DNA from: JAJFFW01 sp038534195
Lineage (GTDB): Bacteria > Pseudomonadota > Alphaproteobacteria > Caulobacterales > Parvularculaceae
Direction of reading: 5' to 3'
Assembly: GCA_038534195.1 (NCBI GenBank)
Contig: JBCAXE010000021.1
Coordinates: 1-58,215, forward strand
Length of the DNA stretch: 58,215 nucleotides
Numbering within the stretch: the first letter of the stretch is position 1; each line of letters opens with the position of its first letter. This document shows, piece by piece, positions 17,521 through 26,418 of the stretch. The translations under genes and the position numbers were made by a program. Below the pieces are notes generated by a model, which was given only the letters and a program-made list of their open reading frames with translations, was not told the origin of the DNA and made no database searches.

Positions 17521-18320
17521 GCGATCCGTTACCCCCCTTGCGCGATGTGATCGCCGCGCATGATCTCGGCGCGAAAAAAGCGCTCGGGCAACATTTTCTC
17601 CTTGATCTGAACCTAACGCGGAAAATTGCGCGCAGCGCCGATGTGGGCGCCGGCGATCACGTGCTGGAAATTGGTCCCGGCCCCGGCGGCCTCACGCGCG
17701 CCCTGCTCGAAGCCGGCGCGAATGTCACCGCCATTGAACGCGACGCGCGTTGCATTGCGGTGCTTGACGACATCGCCTCAGCCTATCCGGACAAATTGAC
17801 GATCGTGGAAGCCGACGCGCTTTCAGTAGATGAGCGAGCACTTGCGCAAGGCGGCCCCGTCAAGATCATCGCAAACTTGCCTTATAATATCTCTACGGAG
17901 CTTCTTCTGAAATGGCTGAAGGCCAATCATCAGGCGGCGCCGCTCTGGTCGCATATGGCACTGATGTTTCAAAAGGAAGTGGCCGACCGAATTCTCGCGG
18001 CGCCCGGATCAAAAACCTATGGCCGCCTTTCGGTGATCGCCCAGGCCGCAAGCCGCCCGTTGCGCGCCTTCAATTTGCCCGCCCGCGCCTTCACGCCGCC
18101 GCCAAAGGTTGAGTCCGCGGTCGTCACGTTTCACCCAGCGCCGACACAACTGACGACGCTGGGCGCGCTGGAGCGGATTACGCAAGCCGCCTTTTCCCAG
18201 CGGCGCAAAATGTTGCGCTCCTCGCTGAAACCAGTGTTTGGAGCAAACGTAGAAACAGCGCTCGCGCAGATCGGCCGCACGCCCACCGACCGAGCCGAAG
18301 AGATCAGCGTCGACGATTAG
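17517..18320 (+). CDS. rsmA: 16S rRNA adenine dimethyltransferase (KsgA)
   Basis: This 267-residue SAM-dependent enzyme dimethylates the two adjacent adenines (A1518/A1519, E. coli numbering) near the 3' end of 16S rRNA. It shows KKALGQHFLLD at the N-terminus, the SAM motif EIGPGPGGLTRALLEAG, an acidic ERD, and the catalytic NLPYNIST. The ATG overlaps the pdxA stop. It is the last gene of the lptF-to-rsmA run and meets the convergent acyl-CoA synthetase gene about 20 bases away. Confidence 0.95.
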   Translation: MSDPLPPLRDVIAAHDLGAKKALGQHFLLDLNLTRKIARSADVGAGDHVLEIGPGPGGLTRALLEAGANVTAIERDARCIAVLDDIASAYPDKLTIVEADALSVDERALAQGGPVKIIANLPYNISTELLLKWLKANHQAAPLWSHMALMFQKEVADRILAAPGSKTYGRLSVIAQAASRPLRAFNLPARAFTPPPKVESAVVTFHPAPTQLTTLGALERITQAAFSQRRKMLRSSLKPVFGANVETALAQIGRTPTDRAEEISVDD

Positions 18321-18340
18321 GTGGCGCTGAGCGAATGCGC

Positions 18341-19951
18341 CTATGCAGTAAACGCCTCGACCTGACCGTCTGCGAACGCTTCGGCCAGTTTGAACTTCTG
18401 GATCTTGCCCGACCCCGTAAGCGGCCATTCATCGACCCACACCCAATAGTAAGGCGTTTTCTGCGGTGAAATCCGTTCCCGGATAAAGGCCTTCAGCGCC
18501 GCCGCGTCCGGCTTCCCCTTGGTCGTACGCATGAAACAGGCGACCTGTTCGCCCCATTTTTCATCCGGCACGCCAACCACGGCCGCCTCGGCGATGGCGT
18601 CATGTTCGAGGATCGCATTTTCGATTTCCGCCGGGAATAAATTCTCACCGCCGCGGATAATCATCTCTTTCACCCGGCCCGTGATCTTCACATAACCGCG
18701 CGCATCCATGCGCCCGAGATCACCTGTATGGAGCCATCCGTCGGCGTCAATCGTCGCCGCCGTCGCTTCCGGGTTGTCATTATATTCCGTCATGAGACTA
18801 TAGCCACGTGCGCAAATCTCCCCCTGTTCGCCGACAGGCATGACGCTGTTGTCAGACGGGTTCCTGATCGAGACCTCCAGATGCGGCACGGGTTGACCGA
18901 TCGTTTCAGTGGCGTCTTCCAGCGTGTCGTCGAGCCAAACCTGCGTAATTACCGGCGACGTTTCGGTCTGTCCGTAGATGATCTGAATCATCGTGCCGAA
19001 TTGCGCCTCAGACGCCTTCGCCAATTCCGGCGGCACCATTGAACCGCCGGAGGCGACCGATGAGACGCTGGAGAAGTCACGGGGTTGCTTTTTCACCTCT
19101 TCAAGCATAGCGACAATCATCGTCGGTACGCCGAACACCATGTTGATCTTCTCGCGCTCGATAAAATCCACCGCCATCTTAGGGTCAAACATTGACGCCA
19201 ACGCCATATTGCAGCCAAAGCCGCACATGCCGAGCGCATGAATGGCGCAGCCCGTTGTGTGAAAGAGCGGCATGAAGTTCAGTGAGCGATAGCCCTGTTT
19301 CACGTTGCAACGGTGAAACGTGTCCATGGCGTTTTGAATGAGGCCGAAATGGTGGAGCACCGCGCCTTTGGGAAATCCCGTTGTGCCGGACGTATACTGA
19401 ATTTGAACGGGGTCGCCGGGCGCGACGGAAGGCAACGGCGCGCTCGGCCCCGCCCATAGAGCTTCGCGGTCTGTCATGTCGATGCGGTGTTTAATGGCGG
19501 GCAGGTTCTCGCAAACCGCGTCCGCAATTTGTTTCATGGGATTGCCGCGAAACTCGCTAATGAAGTAAAGCGCTTCAGCGCGCGATTGTTTCAACACATA
19601 TTCAAGCTCGCGGGCCTGATAGGACGGGTTAACCGTCACCAGCGTCACGCCGGCGAGCGCGAGCGCGTATTCAAGCATCACCCATTCGGGGATATTCGGC
19701 GCCCAGATCGCAACGCGCGAGCCCTGGGCATGGCGCGCCGCCAACACGCCCGCGAGATCGAGACAGTCGGACAGCATGTCCTTGAATGTCCAAACCCGGC
19801 CGACGCCGCCATCATCCAGGACTTCGCGCAAATAAATCTCGTCCGGCCACCTCTCGGCTGACCGCCGCAACAGATCCCCCACCGTTATTTCGTGCAAGGG
19901 CGTGTCGCGCTGCGCGGGAAAGTAAGACTCCGTCAGCGTCACATTATACAT
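18341..19951 (-). CDS. AMP-binding acyl-CoA synthetase
   Basis: This 536-residue ANL-superfamily adenylating enzyme activates a carboxylic acid with ATP and CoA. Core motifs are QYTSGTTGFPKGA (P-loop), YGQTETSPV, the GWLHTGDLGRMDARGYV hinge region, GRVKEMIIRGGENLFPAEIE, and the C-terminal catalytic Lys in LTGSGKIQKFKL. The ATG at 19951 (MYNVTLTESYFPAQ) with GGGAG upstream is chosen; the longer frame would run into the thioesterase gene. It is close to medium/long-chain FadD-type enzymes, but chain length is not readable. The thioesterase lies 17 bases upstream, suggesting one acyl-CoA operon. Confidence 0.9.
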   Translation of the reverse strand: MYNVTLTESYFPAQRDTPLHEITVGDLLRRSAERWPDEIYLREVLDDGGVGRVWTFKDMLSDCLDLAGVLAARHAQGSRVAIWAPNIPEWVMLEYALALAGVTLVTVNPSYQARELEYVLKQSRAEALYFISEFRGNPMKQIADAVCENLPAIKHRIDMTDREALWAGPSAPLPSVAPGDPVQIQYTSGTTGFPKGAVLHHFGLIQNAMDTFHRCNVKQGYRSLNFMPLFHTTGCAIHALGMCGFGCNMALASMFDPKMAVDFIEREKINMVFGVPTMIVAMLEEVKKQPRDFSSVSSVASGGSMVPPELAKASEAQFGTMIQIIYGQTETSPVITQVWLDDTLEDATETIGQPVPHLEVSIRNPSDNSVMPVGEQGEICARGYSLMTEYNDNPEATAATIDADGWLHTGDLGRMDARGYVKITGRVKEMIIRGGENLFPAEIENAILEHDAIAEAAVVGVPDEKWGEQVACFMRTTKGKPDAAALKAFIRERISPQKTPYYWVWVDEWPLTGSGKIQKFKLAEAFADGQVEAFTA

Positions 19952-19968
19952 TGGGCGTCTCCCTGGGC

Positions 19969-20385
19969 TTATTCTTTTGGTTGGATGATAATCTGCGTTT
20001 GCGTGACAATCGCCGCCAGCGCACCGTCTTCGCGGCTGATGCGGGTTTCCCAAACCTGGAGCGTGCGGCCGATTTTTATCGGCTTCGTAACGCCGCGGGC
20101 GACTTGCCCGACTGGTATGGGACGCAGGAAATTCGTTTTACTCTCGACCGTCGACGTCGTGCATCCTTCCGGCATATTCAAAAACGCACCGACGCCGCCA
20201 AGATTGTCCGCAAACGCCATAATGGCGCCGCCGTGTAGTGTGGGCGGGACCGTACATTTCTCGGGCGTCACGTCGAGTTCGGCCTCTATGCGCTCTTTGG
20301 TGACGAGCACCATGCGCACGCCAAGGGTTAAAGCGAAGGGCGCATTTGATTCGTTGAAGACGGAAGCGAGATTTTCCGAAGTCAT
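19969..20385 (-). CDS. PaaI-type hotdog-fold thioesterase
   Basis: This 138-residue protein has the hotdog-fold signature PPTLHGGAIMAFADNLGGV (about 48-66), with the HGG and acidic D residues used by PaaI/YbgC-like thioesterases, and the late NFLRPIPVGQVARG strand pair. It probably hydrolyses acyl-CoA, perhaps the product of the following synthetase. It is sandwiched between the lipoprotein (ATGA overlap of 4 bases) and the synthetase. Confidence 0.85.
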   Translation of the reverse strand: MTSENLASVFNESNAPFALTLGVRMVLVTKERIEAELDVTPEKCTVPPTLHGGAIMAFADNLGGVGAFLNMPEGCTTSTVESKTNFLRPIPVGQVARGVTKPIKIGRTLQVWETRISREDGALAAIVTQTQIIIQPKE

Positions 20386-20900
20386 TCGTCGCCGGCGCCC
20401 TCACCGAACGCGCCGATCCGCTCCCGGATGGACGTTGCGACTTCACGCGCATTGTAAACTTCGCCTTCATCAGGCTCTGGCCCTCGGCCGCACAAGACTT
20501 CCATGCGGGTTGTGAAAAAGCGCCGCCCGCCGATCGTGCCAAGATCGCCGCCAACGCCGACATTGACGCCGCCGCGCCGGCCGTAAGAGCCGCTGCCAAA
20601 GCCGGCGCCCACACCGACGCCGCCGCGATCTTCCGCGACCGTATTGCTGCTGACGATACGGAACCAGTCAAAATCATTTTCGATCGCCAGTTCAGCCGCG
20701 CGCAGGAGCGCGAAGTCTTCCACCGCTTCAGCCGGCGTGGCGCCGTCGCCGCGAAAGATGATGCGGAACCGATCATCTTCGATGCGGCTGTCCTCATAGC
20801 CGAAGCCCTTCGCATCCGCCGCCGGCCCATAGCTCGTGCCGACCGCTGTGACGCACCCCGCTGCAAGCGCCGCCAGCGCCATGATCGCCAAAAATCGCAT
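20382..20900 (-). CDS. CC0125/CC1285-type lipoprotein
   Basis: This 172-residue lipoprotein has a signal sequence and lipobox (ALAAGC, Cys16). The mature protein starts with YGPAADAKGFGYEDSRIEDDRFRIIFRGDGAT, the pattern of the Caulobacter CC0125/CC1285 family, whose function is unknown. A Gly-rich strand (GVGVGAGFGSGSYGRRGG, about 95-115) precedes a last conserved block with a Cys in MEVLCGRGP. It overlaps the thioesterase gene by four bases, though a lipoprotein and an acyl-CoA enzyme have no obvious shared function. Confidence 0.8.
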   Translation of the reverse strand: MRFLAIMALAALAAGCVTAVGTSYGPAADAKGFGYEDSRIEDDRFRIIFRGDGATPAEAVEDFALLRAAELAIENDFDWFRIVSSNTVAEDRGGVGVGAGFGSGSYGRRGGVNVGVGGDLGTIGGRRFFTTRMEVLCGRGPEPDEGEVYNAREVATSIRERIGAFGEGAGDE

Positions 20901-20989
20901 GTAACCCGTCCTTCTTCTTCGATCCCCGGCCGGACGATAGCATCACCGGACGCCCTCGGCAAAAAGCCCGGCGACGAGCGTTCAGGCCG

Positions 20990-21586
20990 TCAGGCGAACC
21001 ATTGAGTGACCGCGTCGGGACGCATCAAGGCGGTCAGAATGATGCCGCCGGCGGCGCCGCCAAGATGCGCCTCATGGCCGATGACGCGGTCGGCGCGGCC
21101 CATCAATTGCGCGGAAATAATCATGTAGCCGACACCGAACAAAACCGCAGGTATCCCGACGGGCAGACCCAACGGGTAAATCCCGGCGAACGGATAGAAC
21201 ATACAAAAGGAAAGGATAACGCCGGAGACGGCGCCGGAGGCGCCGACGGCGGAGTATGTCGGGTTGTCGCGATTATTCCAGATCGCCGCGAGTTTGCTGG
21301 CGACCAGTGAGCCGAGATAAATGACGATCATTCCGTCCGTATCGAGAGTTTGTTCAACGATCGGCCCAAAAGATAGAAGCGCCATCATGTTGAAGAGAAG
21401 ATGAAACATGTCCACATGCAAAAAAGCGGACGTAATCAGGCGATGATATTGCTTGTCCCGGGTCACTGCGCCGACCCGAAACGAGAAATCATCCATAAAA
21501 TTGTCGTCAACAAAGAAGGCGTAAAAGCTGATGATGACCGTCACGGCGGCGAACGCGTAGGTCGCCGGCGCATTCGCGAGCTCCAT
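20990..21586 (-). CDS. Rhomboid family intramembrane serine protease
   Basis: This 198-residue six-helix membrane protein has the rhomboid catalytic dyad: Ser in GASGAVSG (about residue 118) and His in HEAHLGGAAGG (about residue 172). Conserved HVDMFHLLFNMMAL lies in helix 2. It cleaves membrane proteins inside the bilayer; the substrate is unknown. A strong Shine-Dalgarno (AAAGGGGA) precedes the ATG. The gene stands alone, upstream of the divergent methyltransferase. Confidence 0.92.
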   Translation of the reverse strand: MELANAPATYAFAAVTVIISFYAFFVDDNFMDDFSFRVGAVTRDKQYHRLITSAFLHVDMFHLLFNMMALLSFGPIVEQTLDTDGMIVIYLGSLVASKLAAIWNNRDNPTYSAVGASGAVSGVILSFCMFYPFAGIYPLGLPVGIPAVLFGVGYMIISAQLMGRADRVIGHEAHLGGAAGGIILTALMRPDAVTQWFA

Positions 21587-21704
21587 TATCGAAATCCCCT
21601 TTAGGCTTTCAGCGCTTCTCTTTTAGGGGCGCTCGCGACCTCCGTCACTAGGGTTCGGACCTTTATCAACATCTCCTTAAGGCCGGCGCGCCTATGCTCG
21701 CGCA

Positions 21705-22418
21705 ATGAGTGAAACCGCCGCCCCGTCACAACGCCGCCGCTTCGCCGGCGCCGAGACTATGATAGCGAAAGCCTACGCAGACCCGAAAGCGGTCTCGCGG
21801 CGCTTCCGTGCAAAGCGGTTCGAGAAAATCATGGCGATGATCGACGCGATCATCGCTGAGAAAGGCCGTTGCCGCATCGCCGATATTGGCGGCACGCCCT
21901 ATTACTGGGATATCGCCTCAGACGATGTGCGCGCGCGCCCTGTCGAAATCACGCTCATCAATCCGGCTGAGGCGCGCACGCCTGACGGGCCGTTCCGCTA
22001 TCTGAATGGCGACGCCACGGATCTTTCGTCAATGGGCGATATGAGCTTCGATCTGACCCATTCCAATTCCGTCATTGAGCATGTGGGCGATTGGGCCAAG
22101 CAAAAGGCCATGGCCGAGACGGTCCGCCGCCTCGCGCCGGCTTATTATCTGCAAACGCCCTATTTCTGGTTTCCCTATGAGCCGCATTTCCGGTCCGGTT
22201 TTTTTCATTGGCTGCCGGAACAAATCCGCTACCGGCTGGTGATGCGTTTCGCGCTCGGGTTCGCCGACCGCAAAGCAACCGTCGATGACGCAATGGCGCG
22301 GATTCAATCCGCGCGGCTTCTCGACCGCAGGCAATTGGAAGCGCTTTTTCCGGATGCGGAGATTTCCGCCGAACGCGTCGCGGGCTTCACCAAAAGCTTG
22401 ATCGCTGTCAGACGCTAG
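21705..22418 (+). CDS. Class I SAM-dependent methyltransferase
   Basis: This 237-residue protein has a Rossmann methyltransferase core: RIADIGGTPYYWDI (motif I, glycine-rich loop variant, about 47-60), ITLINPAE (motif II) and the SFDLTHSNSVIEHVGDW motif (about 108-124). The substrate is not obvious; relatives modify small molecules or lipids. The bolA gene converges with it, overlapping by 4 bases at the stops. Confidence 0.8.
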   Translation: MSETAAPSQRRRFAGAETMIAKAYADPKAVSRRFRAKRFEKIMAMIDAIIAEKGRCRIADIGGTPYYWDIASDDVRARPVEITLINPAEARTPDGPFRYLNGDATDLSSMGDMSFDLTHSNSVIEHVGDWAKQKAMAETVRRLAPAYYLQTPYFWFPYEPHFRSGFFHWLPEQIRYRLVMRFALGFADRKATVDDAMARIQSARLLDRRQLEALFPDAEISAERVAGFTKSLIAVRR

Positions 22419-22693
22419 AGACTTCCAGCCTCTTCCGGCGTCAACGTCTTCATCGCCAGCGCATGAACCGGCCCGTTCAACTCATCGCGAAGAATATCAT
22501 TGACGCACCGCTGACGCGCCACGCGCGACAAGCCGTCAAAGGCGTCCGCCACGATCGTCAGCCGGAAATGCGACTCCCCGCCTTCCGGAGCGCCGGCATG
22601 GCCTTTGTGTAGGTGCGACTCATCCTTCACGTCCAGGCGGGCGGGCGCCAAAGCGGCTTCGATTTTTTTCCGGATGGTCTCAGCGACAGACAT
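22415..22693 (-). CDS. bolA: BolA family protein
   Basis: This 92-residue protein is a BolA-fold transcription or iron-sulfur related protein. It has the HKGHAGAPEGGESHFRLTIV segment with the conserved His pair, and the C-terminal RVARQRCVNDILRDELNGPVHALAMKTLTPEE block. GAGGTGA upstream of the ATG is a good Shine-Dalgarno. BolA proteins pair with monothiol glutaredoxins; such a glutaredoxin is encoded at 41850-42185. It diverges from the J-domain gene by 74 bases, an arrangement common in alphaproteobacteria. Confidence 0.92.
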   Translation of the reverse strand: MSVAETIRKKIEAALAPARLDVKDESHLHKGHAGAPEGGESHFRLTIVADAFDGLSRVARQRCVNDILRDELNGPVHALAMKTLTPEEAGSL

Positions 22694-22732
22694 AGCCGTT
22701 CACCTCGCCCAAGCTTAAGGGTTCTGTCAAGA

Positions 22733-22763
22733 TTGTATCAACGGTTGCGGCGCACCATACTAT
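22733..22763 (+). promoter_or_regulatory. Possible promoter of the J-domain gene, leaderless transcript
   Basis: TTGTAT (22733-22738) lies 19 bases upstream of TACTAT (22758-22763), which ends only four bases before the ATG at 22768. No Shine-Dalgarno sequence precedes that ATG. If this is the promoter, transcription would start at or next to the start codon and the message would be leaderless. This is a weak match to consensus. Confidence 0.35.
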
Positions 22764-22767
22764 CGAT

Positions 22768-23406
22768 ATGAGCAAGAAAAAGTACACGCCCCGCCACGGG
22801 TACGATATCCGCGTCAAACCGCCGAAAGACGATGCCAAGGATGTCCCGAAATGGGCCGAGGCGCACACGCGCGAATGCGACATGGAAGGCTGCGACAAAA
22901 AGGCGGCGGTGCGCGCGTCGAAATCACCGCGCCAACCCGACGAAAAAATCTGGCTCTGCGCCGCTCATGCGCGCGAGCATAACAAGAACTGGAATTTCTT
23001 TGAGGGCATGAGCGCCGGCGAAGCCCAGGCCGCCCGCGAAGCGAACATCTATGGCGACCGCCCCACCTGGGAGATGGGAAAGAACGATCGAGCGCGCGCA
23101 GCCGCGAAAACCCGCGGCCCCGCCGACATGGCGGACGCCCATGGCCTGTTCACCGACGCTGCGGCGAAATTCAAAGCCGCGCGCGGCGCTTATCGCGAAG
23201 GCCGAAAACTGACGAAATTGCAGGAAAAAGCGTTTGAGACGCTGGACCTCCGACCGAGCGCCACCAAGGCCGAGATCAAGAAAAAATACGCTGAGCTTGT
23301 GCGCCGGTTCCACCCTGACTCTAACGAAGGCGACCGCAGCGCTGAAGAACAGCTTCAGGAAGTCGTTAAAGCGCACACAATCTTGAAAAAAGCCGGCATC
23401 TGTTGA
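22768..23406 (+). CDS. J-domain (DnaJ-like) protein
   Basis: This 212-residue protein carries a C-terminal J domain (about 150-212) with the essential HPD in RRFHPDSNEGDRSAEEQLQEV. The N-terminal half has Cys-rich, zinc-binding-like pattern (CDMEGCDKKA ... LCAAHA). That layout matches the alphaproteobacterial J-domain protein encoded between bolA and cobS. It would recruit a DnaK-type chaperone to an unknown client; linkage to the CobS/CobT-like AAA-VWA machinery suggests a cobaltochelatase-like client, an inference. cobS is separated from it here by two dioxygenase genes. Confidence 0.85.
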   Translation: MSKKKYTPRHGYDIRVKPPKDDAKDVPKWAEAHTRECDMEGCDKKAAVRASKSPRQPDEKIWLCAAHAREHNKNWNFFEGMSAGEAQAAREANIYGDRPTWEMGKNDRARAAAKTRGPADMADAHGLFTDAAAKFKAARGAYREGRKLTKLQEKAFETLDLRPSATKAEIKKKYAELVRRFHPDSNEGDRSAEEQLQEVVKAHTILKKAGIC

Positions 23407-23503
23407 TCCTCATCATCCGTTAACAGCCGCGTTAACCAAATAACCGTTGTTCGGCATTACGACGAGGTAAAGCGCTTTAAACGCCGATGCATAGGATCAA
23501 CGG

Positions 23504-24340
23504 ATGTCCTATTTGAAGAGCAACGACGCAGATCCCTTCATTTTCGAAATAAACGATGTGCGGGAGGCGGGACGAGACTTATGCGGCGCCTATCGCGACG
23601 CGGATCCATTTCCCCATGTCGTCATCGATAATTTCCTTCCGCAGCCGCAAATTGAAGCTTGCATTAAGGCGTTCCCGACCGAGGCGATGTCAGCGCGCCA
23701 AAGCCGCGATCGCAATCAGGAAAAGAACAAGCACGGCTACCACCCGGACAGCTTACCACCCAAACTCAGGAAACTGTTTTACACCTTTAATGCGCGCCCG
23801 TTCATTACTGTGGTCGAGAACATTACGAACATAAAGGGACTGATCCCGGATCCGCACTTTCTCGGCGGCGGATTTCATGAAATCGGTCAAGGCGGTCATT
23901 TGTCCGTTCATGCAGATTTCAATCACCACAAACCGCTCAATCTCGAGCGGCGCGTTAACGTTCTTATTTATTTGAACGAGGACTGGCGCGAGGAATTCGG
24001 CGGTCAATTGGAGCTTTGGCGCGAAGATATGTCGAGCGCCGCGAAATCAATTACGCCGATCTTAAATCGATGCGTTGTTTTCGCGACAACAGCGCACAGC
24101 CTGCACGGACATCCTACACCCGTCGCTCATCCGAACGGCGTCACGCGCAAATCGATCGCGCTCTATTACTATACCGCAACGTGGGATAGCGCCGCCGTCT
24201 CGAAGACCACGCAGTTCCGACCGCGCCCGGAAACGGGCGACCGCGTCGATTGGGCGATGAAAGCGCGCGAATTGGCCGAAGATCTGACCCCGCCGATTAT
24301 TATGCGGCGGCTGACGGCCTTGGCGCGCCGAACGTCTTGA
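23504..24340 (+). CDS. Fe(II)/2-oxoglutarate-dependent dioxygenase, copy 1
   Basis: This 278-residue protein is a 2OG-Fe(II) oxygenase of the prolyl-hydroxylase-like superfamily. The facial triad is His136 and Asp138 in HADFNHH plus a distal His (about 201, in SLHGHPTPV), followed by a 2-oxoglutarate-binding Arg (about 215) in RKSIALYYY. The N-terminus PFPHVVIDNFLPQ is typical of this group. It is a tandem paralogue of the next gene (277 residues); the core from about 80 to 230 is clearly alike by eye. The substrate is unknown. A GGATC five bases before ATG serves as a weak ribosome site. Confidence 0.85.
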   Translation: MSYLKSNDADPFIFEINDVREAGRDLCGAYRDADPFPHVVIDNFLPQPQIEACIKAFPTEAMSARQSRDRNQEKNKHGYHPDSLPPKLRKLFYTFNARPFITVVENITNIKGLIPDPHFLGGGFHEIGQGGHLSVHADFNHHKPLNLERRVNVLIYLNEDWREEFGGQLELWREDMSSAAKSITPILNRCVVFATTAHSLHGHPTPVAHPNGVTRKSIALYYYTATWDSAAVSKTTQFRPRPETGDRVDWAMKARELAEDLTPPIIMRRLTALARRTS

Positions 24341-24419
24341 TGGGCGGTCCGTATTTTGCGAAGGAAGCCGCCACGGGCCGTCATGCGTGCCGCCGTTGGG
24401 CCCATTATGAGAAATTTCT

Positions 24420-25253
24420 ATGAGTTATTTACGCAGCAATCCCTCTGACCCGTTCGTCTTTGATATCGACGATATGAAAGATGTCGGCGCGGAATTGACT
24501 GAGGCCTACGCTGCTGCGGACCCATTTCCACATGCGGTCGTCGATGATTTCCTGCCCGAAAGCCTGATCGATTACTGCCTCGATCATTTTCCGCAAAAGC
24601 TCGACGCGGATGGAATGAGCTTTGACCGCGACCAGGAGCGGTTCAAGAAAAGTTACCATCCTGATTATCTGGAGCCTGATCTGCGCAAGCTCTTTTATTC
24701 TTTTAATTCGCGCCCCTTTATCCGTGTGATCGAAAATATCACCGGCATCAAAGGCTTGATCCCTGACCCCTATTTTGCAGGCGGCGGCTTTCATGAAATC
24801 TCCACCGGCGGGCACCTGTCGATGCACGCCGATTTCAATCATCACAAGCCGCTCAATCTGGAGCGCCGCGTCAACGTCCTCATTTATCTCAATCGCGACT
24901 GGAAAGAGGAATATGGCGGCCAGCTCGAACTCTGGCGCACCGACATGTCCGAACGCGTCCAGTCAATCGTGCCGCTGGCGAACCGGTGCGTGATTTTCAC
25001 CACCACCCAACAGAGCATGCACGGCAATCCGACGCCGGTCGCCCATCCGGACGGCGTGAGCCGAAAATCGATCGCCCTTTATTACTACACCGCAACATGG
25101 GACGGCACGGCCGCCTCCAAGACCACGCAATTCAAAACCCGCCCCGGCACCGCTGACCGCGTGGACTGGTCGGTTAAGACAAACGAGCTCATGCATGATT
25201 TGCTGCCGCCCGCGCTCATGCGCCTTGCGGCGAAAGCCCGCCGACGCCTGTAA
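24420..25253 (+). CDS. Fe(II)/2-oxoglutarate-dependent dioxygenase, copy 2
   Basis: This 277-residue paralogue of the previous gene keeps His136 and Asp138 (HADFNHH), the distal His in MHGNPTPVAHPDGV and the RKSIALYYY strand. Most changes are in the N-terminal third (residues 10-90) and the last 30. All catalytic residues are intact in both, so both are probably active with different clients. It lies 80 bases after copy 1 and 112 bases before cobS, on the same strand. A tandem duplication is the likely origin. Confidence 0.85.
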   Translation: MSYLRSNPSDPFVFDIDDMKDVGAELTEAYAAADPFPHAVVDDFLPESLIDYCLDHFPQKLDADGMSFDRDQERFKKSYHPDYLEPDLRKLFYSFNSRPFIRVIENITGIKGLIPDPYFAGGGFHEISTGGHLSMHADFNHHKPLNLERRVNVLIYLNRDWKEEYGGQLELWRTDMSERVQSIVPLANRCVIFTTTQQSMHGNPTPVAHPDGVSRKSIALYYYTATWDGTAASKTTQFKTRPGTADRVDWSVKTNELMHDLLPPALMRLAAKARRRL

Positions 25254-25365
25254 TCGGCGCGATTGGCGCGGAAACAGTGCGACATCTGTCCTGCGCTGAG
25301 GCCTTGAAACTCTCCGGCATTCGCGCGAGTGTCCGCGCTTCATAGAGGACTGGTAAGGAATATTC

Positions 25366-26355
25366 ATGGCCGAGATGAAAGACATCGCCCTTCCCGAATC
25401 GCCGGACATCAGCGTGAACGCGCGCGCTGTGTTCGGGATCGACTTCGATATGGACGTGCCCGCCTTCTCGACCAGCAACACTTACGTGCCCGCCGTCGAT
25501 CCGTCCTACCGCTTCGACGAACAGACCACGCGCGCCATCCTCGCGGGGTTCGCACATAATCGCCGGGTGATGGTGCAAGGCTATCATGGCACCGGGAAAT
25601 CCACCCATATCGAACAGGTGGCGGCGCGCCTCAACTGGGCCTGCGTGCGAATCAATCTCGACAGCCATGTGAGCCGCATCGACCTTATCGGCAAGGACGC
25701 CATCGTCGTCGAAAACGGCCAGCAAGTGACGGCCTTTAAAGAAGGCATCCTGCCCTGGGCGTTCCAACGCCCTGTGGCGCTCGTCTTCGATGAATATGAC
25801 GCCGGGCGACCGGATGTGATGTTCGTCATCCAGCGGGTCCTGGAGGCTGAAGGGCGCCTGACGCTTCTCGATCAGAACCGCGTTCTGACGCCGAACCCTT
25901 ATTTCCGTCTCTTCGCCACGACCAACACGATTGGCCTTGGCGACACGACCGGCCTCTATCACGGTACGCAACAAATCAACCAGGGCCAGATGGATCGCTG
26001 GTCAATCGTCACGACGCTGAATTATCTGCCCCATGATGAAGAAGCAGAGATCATCATCGCAAAAGCGCCGCTCTACGACTCCAAAGAGGGCCGCCGCGCG
26101 ATCGACGCCATGGTGCGCGTCGCCGACATGACGCGTAACGCTTTTATCAACGGCGATATCTCCACCGTCATGAGCCCGCGCACCGTTATCACCTGGGCGC
26201 AGAACGCGGAGATCTTCCAGGATATCGGTTACGCCTTCCGGGTGACCTTCCTTAACAAATGCGACGAACTTGAGCGCCCGACGGTCGCCGAATTCTATCA
26301 GCGCGCATTCGGGGAAGATTTGCCGGAAGCCGCGCCGCAGGTGAGCGTGGCATAA
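25366..26355 (+). CDS. cobS: CobS-like AAA+ ATPase (cobaltochelatase subunit)
   Basis: This 329-residue MoxR-type AAA+ protein is of the CobS family. The Walker A is GYHGTGKSTHIEQVAARL (about residue 68 on), Walker B is VALVFDEYDAG, sensor is FATTNTIGLGDTTGLY. CobS with CobT forms the ATPase that drives cobalt insertion into hydrogenobyrinic diamide by CobN; many alphaproteobacteria keep CobS/CobT-like pairs without the whole pathway. In typical genomes cobT follows directly. Here the next gene is an unrelated amidohydrolase, and no cobT or cobN is in the window. Confidence 0.9.
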   Translation: MAEMKDIALPESPDISVNARAVFGIDFDMDVPAFSTSNTYVPAVDPSYRFDEQTTRAILAGFAHNRRVMVQGYHGTGKSTHIEQVAARLNWACVRINLDSHVSRIDLIGKDAIVVENGQQVTAFKEGILPWAFQRPVALVFDEYDAGRPDVMFVIQRVLEAEGRLTLLDQNRVLTPNPYFRLFATTNTIGLGDTTGLYHGTQQINQGQMDRWSIVTTLNYLPHDEEAEIIIAKAPLYDSKEGRRAIDAMVRVADMTRNAFINGDISTVMSPRTVITWAQNAEIFQDIGYAFRVTFLNKCDELERPTVAEFYQRAFGEDLPEAAPQVSVA

Positions 26356-26418
26356 CGCCGATCTTCCCAAGATGATTGAGAGCGCGTAGGTTCCTGACGC
26401 CGTTATCAGGAGCCGCCC

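Noticed and set aside
20138..20962. 274-residue frame overlapping the lipoprotein and thioesterase
   Set aside because: It is Arg/Ala-rich, out of frame with two well-supported genes and lacks family features.
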